Source: Lachnospiraceae bacterium
GTDB lineage: Bacteria > Bacillota > Clostridia > Lachnospirales > Lachnospiraceae
Direction: 5' to 3'
Assembly: GCA_017476305.1 (NCBI GenBank)
Contig: JAFVAA010000044.1
Coordinates: 1-5,064 of the forward strand
Length of the DNA stretch: 5,064 nt
Part shown: positions 4,642 to 5,064 of the stretch, piece by piece
Numbering within the stretch: position 1 is the stretch's first letter
Layout: each line of letters opens with the position of its first letter
The notes under the pieces: model-generated
The model's input: the letters and a program-made list of their open reading frames with translations, nothing else
Databases searched by the model: none
Told to the model about the DNA's origin: nothing
Position numbers and translations under genes: made by a program

Positions 4642-5064
4642 TTAATATGATTCCTGCAGCCTGTTTGCCAGTTCATCGAGGGAATTGTCCTGCATATCAT
4701 CAGGGATATAGGCTACAACATCCCCTATACCGCAATGCAGATAACCACACAGCCTGTCAACAAAACTCAGCTTGAAATCATAATCTGTCCTAAGTCTGGT
4801 AATCTCGGTCGGTGTGATATACATATCTTCATATGCGGATTTTAAGCTTACTTTGCGAAATTGTTGCTCGGTTAGTAAGGCTTTATATTTGCCAAGCCGT
4901 GTAATTGAAACAAGGCTTTGATTAATCAGCTCTGCCAGATATTCGTTGATTTTTTATTTGAATGTTACACCATATTTGACACTAAGTTCTTCTTCGATAT
5001 CTTCAATGGCTGCAATGTTATTGCAATCCCATATACATTTCAAGACGAGCAAAGTTTGCTCATT
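4642..5064 (-). pseudogene. broken BlaI/MecI-like repressor joined to a Cro/C1-type domain end
   Basis: The frame is open from the right edge to an in-frame TAA at 4956-4954, then stays open for 103 codons to the stop at 4642. Before the TAA, 36 residues (LLVLKCIWDCNNIAAIEDIE; ELSVKYGVTFK) fit the first helices of a BlaI/MecI-type winged helix. Directly after it, INEYLAELINQSLVSITRLG and LLTEQQFRKVSLKSAYEDMY continue that family's recognition helix, wing and tail. From about residue ITPTEITRLR the sequence changes to the C-terminal half of an HTH_26-like Cro/C1 domain (FVDRLCGYLHCGIGDVVAYI, then PDD). So this is one decayed gene, perhaps two regulators fused by deletion. The ATG at 4824 would give only a 60-residue half domain with no clear ribosome site. 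The true 5' end is outside the window. Confidence 0.6.

Noticed and set aside
1..5064. CRISPR array, tRNA, rRNA or a full insertion sequence
   Set aside because: No regularly spaced repeats, no cloverleaf or rRNA-like sequence, and no transposase or integrase reading frame were seen on either strand.

Overview
Every gene that can be supported lies on the minus strand, so the window reads right to left. It is a peptide-export locus of the double-glycine leader type, probably from a Firmicute of class Clostridia and perhaps a Lachnospiraceae gut or rumen bacterium. That placement is inferred from strong AGGAGG-type ribosome sites, moderate-to-low GC, a Gram-positive-style lipoprotein signal, and the relatedness of the exporter and peptides to NHLM/Nif11-type systems. 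It is not proved by a marker gene.

Right edge (4642-5064): a decayed regulator. The frame opens with the winged-helix start of a BlaI/MecI-type repressor, is cut by an in-frame TAA, continues in the same frame with the rest of a BlaI-like domain, and ends in the C-terminal half of a Cro/C1-type (HTH_26-like) domain. Next (4140-4550) is a Nif11-type leader peptide gene whose 62-residue core is rich in cysteine and resembles a zinc ribbon. A 179-bp gap with a possible promoter leads to a secreted lipoprotein of the HAD phosphatase superfamily (2851-3960).

Middle (1002-2700): four further small genes in tandem, each with a leader ending in a conserved acidic block and Gly-Gly. The first (2368-2700) has a short leader, a lone cysteine and a Ser-Gln-Pro-rich tail, and is flanked by imperfect 36-bp inverted repeats. 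The other three have nearly identical leaders and ribosome sites. Their cores contain no cysteine and are related to one another, clearly so for two of them.

Left part (1-927): an XRE-type helix-turn-helix regulator with an unrecognised C-terminal region, a 78-residue protein that is only the N-terminal anchor of a HlyD-like adaptor, and the first 39 residues of an ABC exporter carrying a C39 cysteine peptidase (PCAT/NHLM type), which runs off the left edge.

Inferred working model: the leaders are recognised by the C39 peptidase, cut after Gly-Gly and the cores exported by the PCAT transporter. Five candidate substrates appear in about 3.5 kb. No lanthipeptide synthetase, YcaO, radical SAM or other modifying enzyme is visible here, and three of the cores cannot form thioether or thiazole rings because they lack cysteine. 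They therefore look like unmodified or otherwise modified secreted small proteins rather than classic RiPPs. Their activity is unknown.
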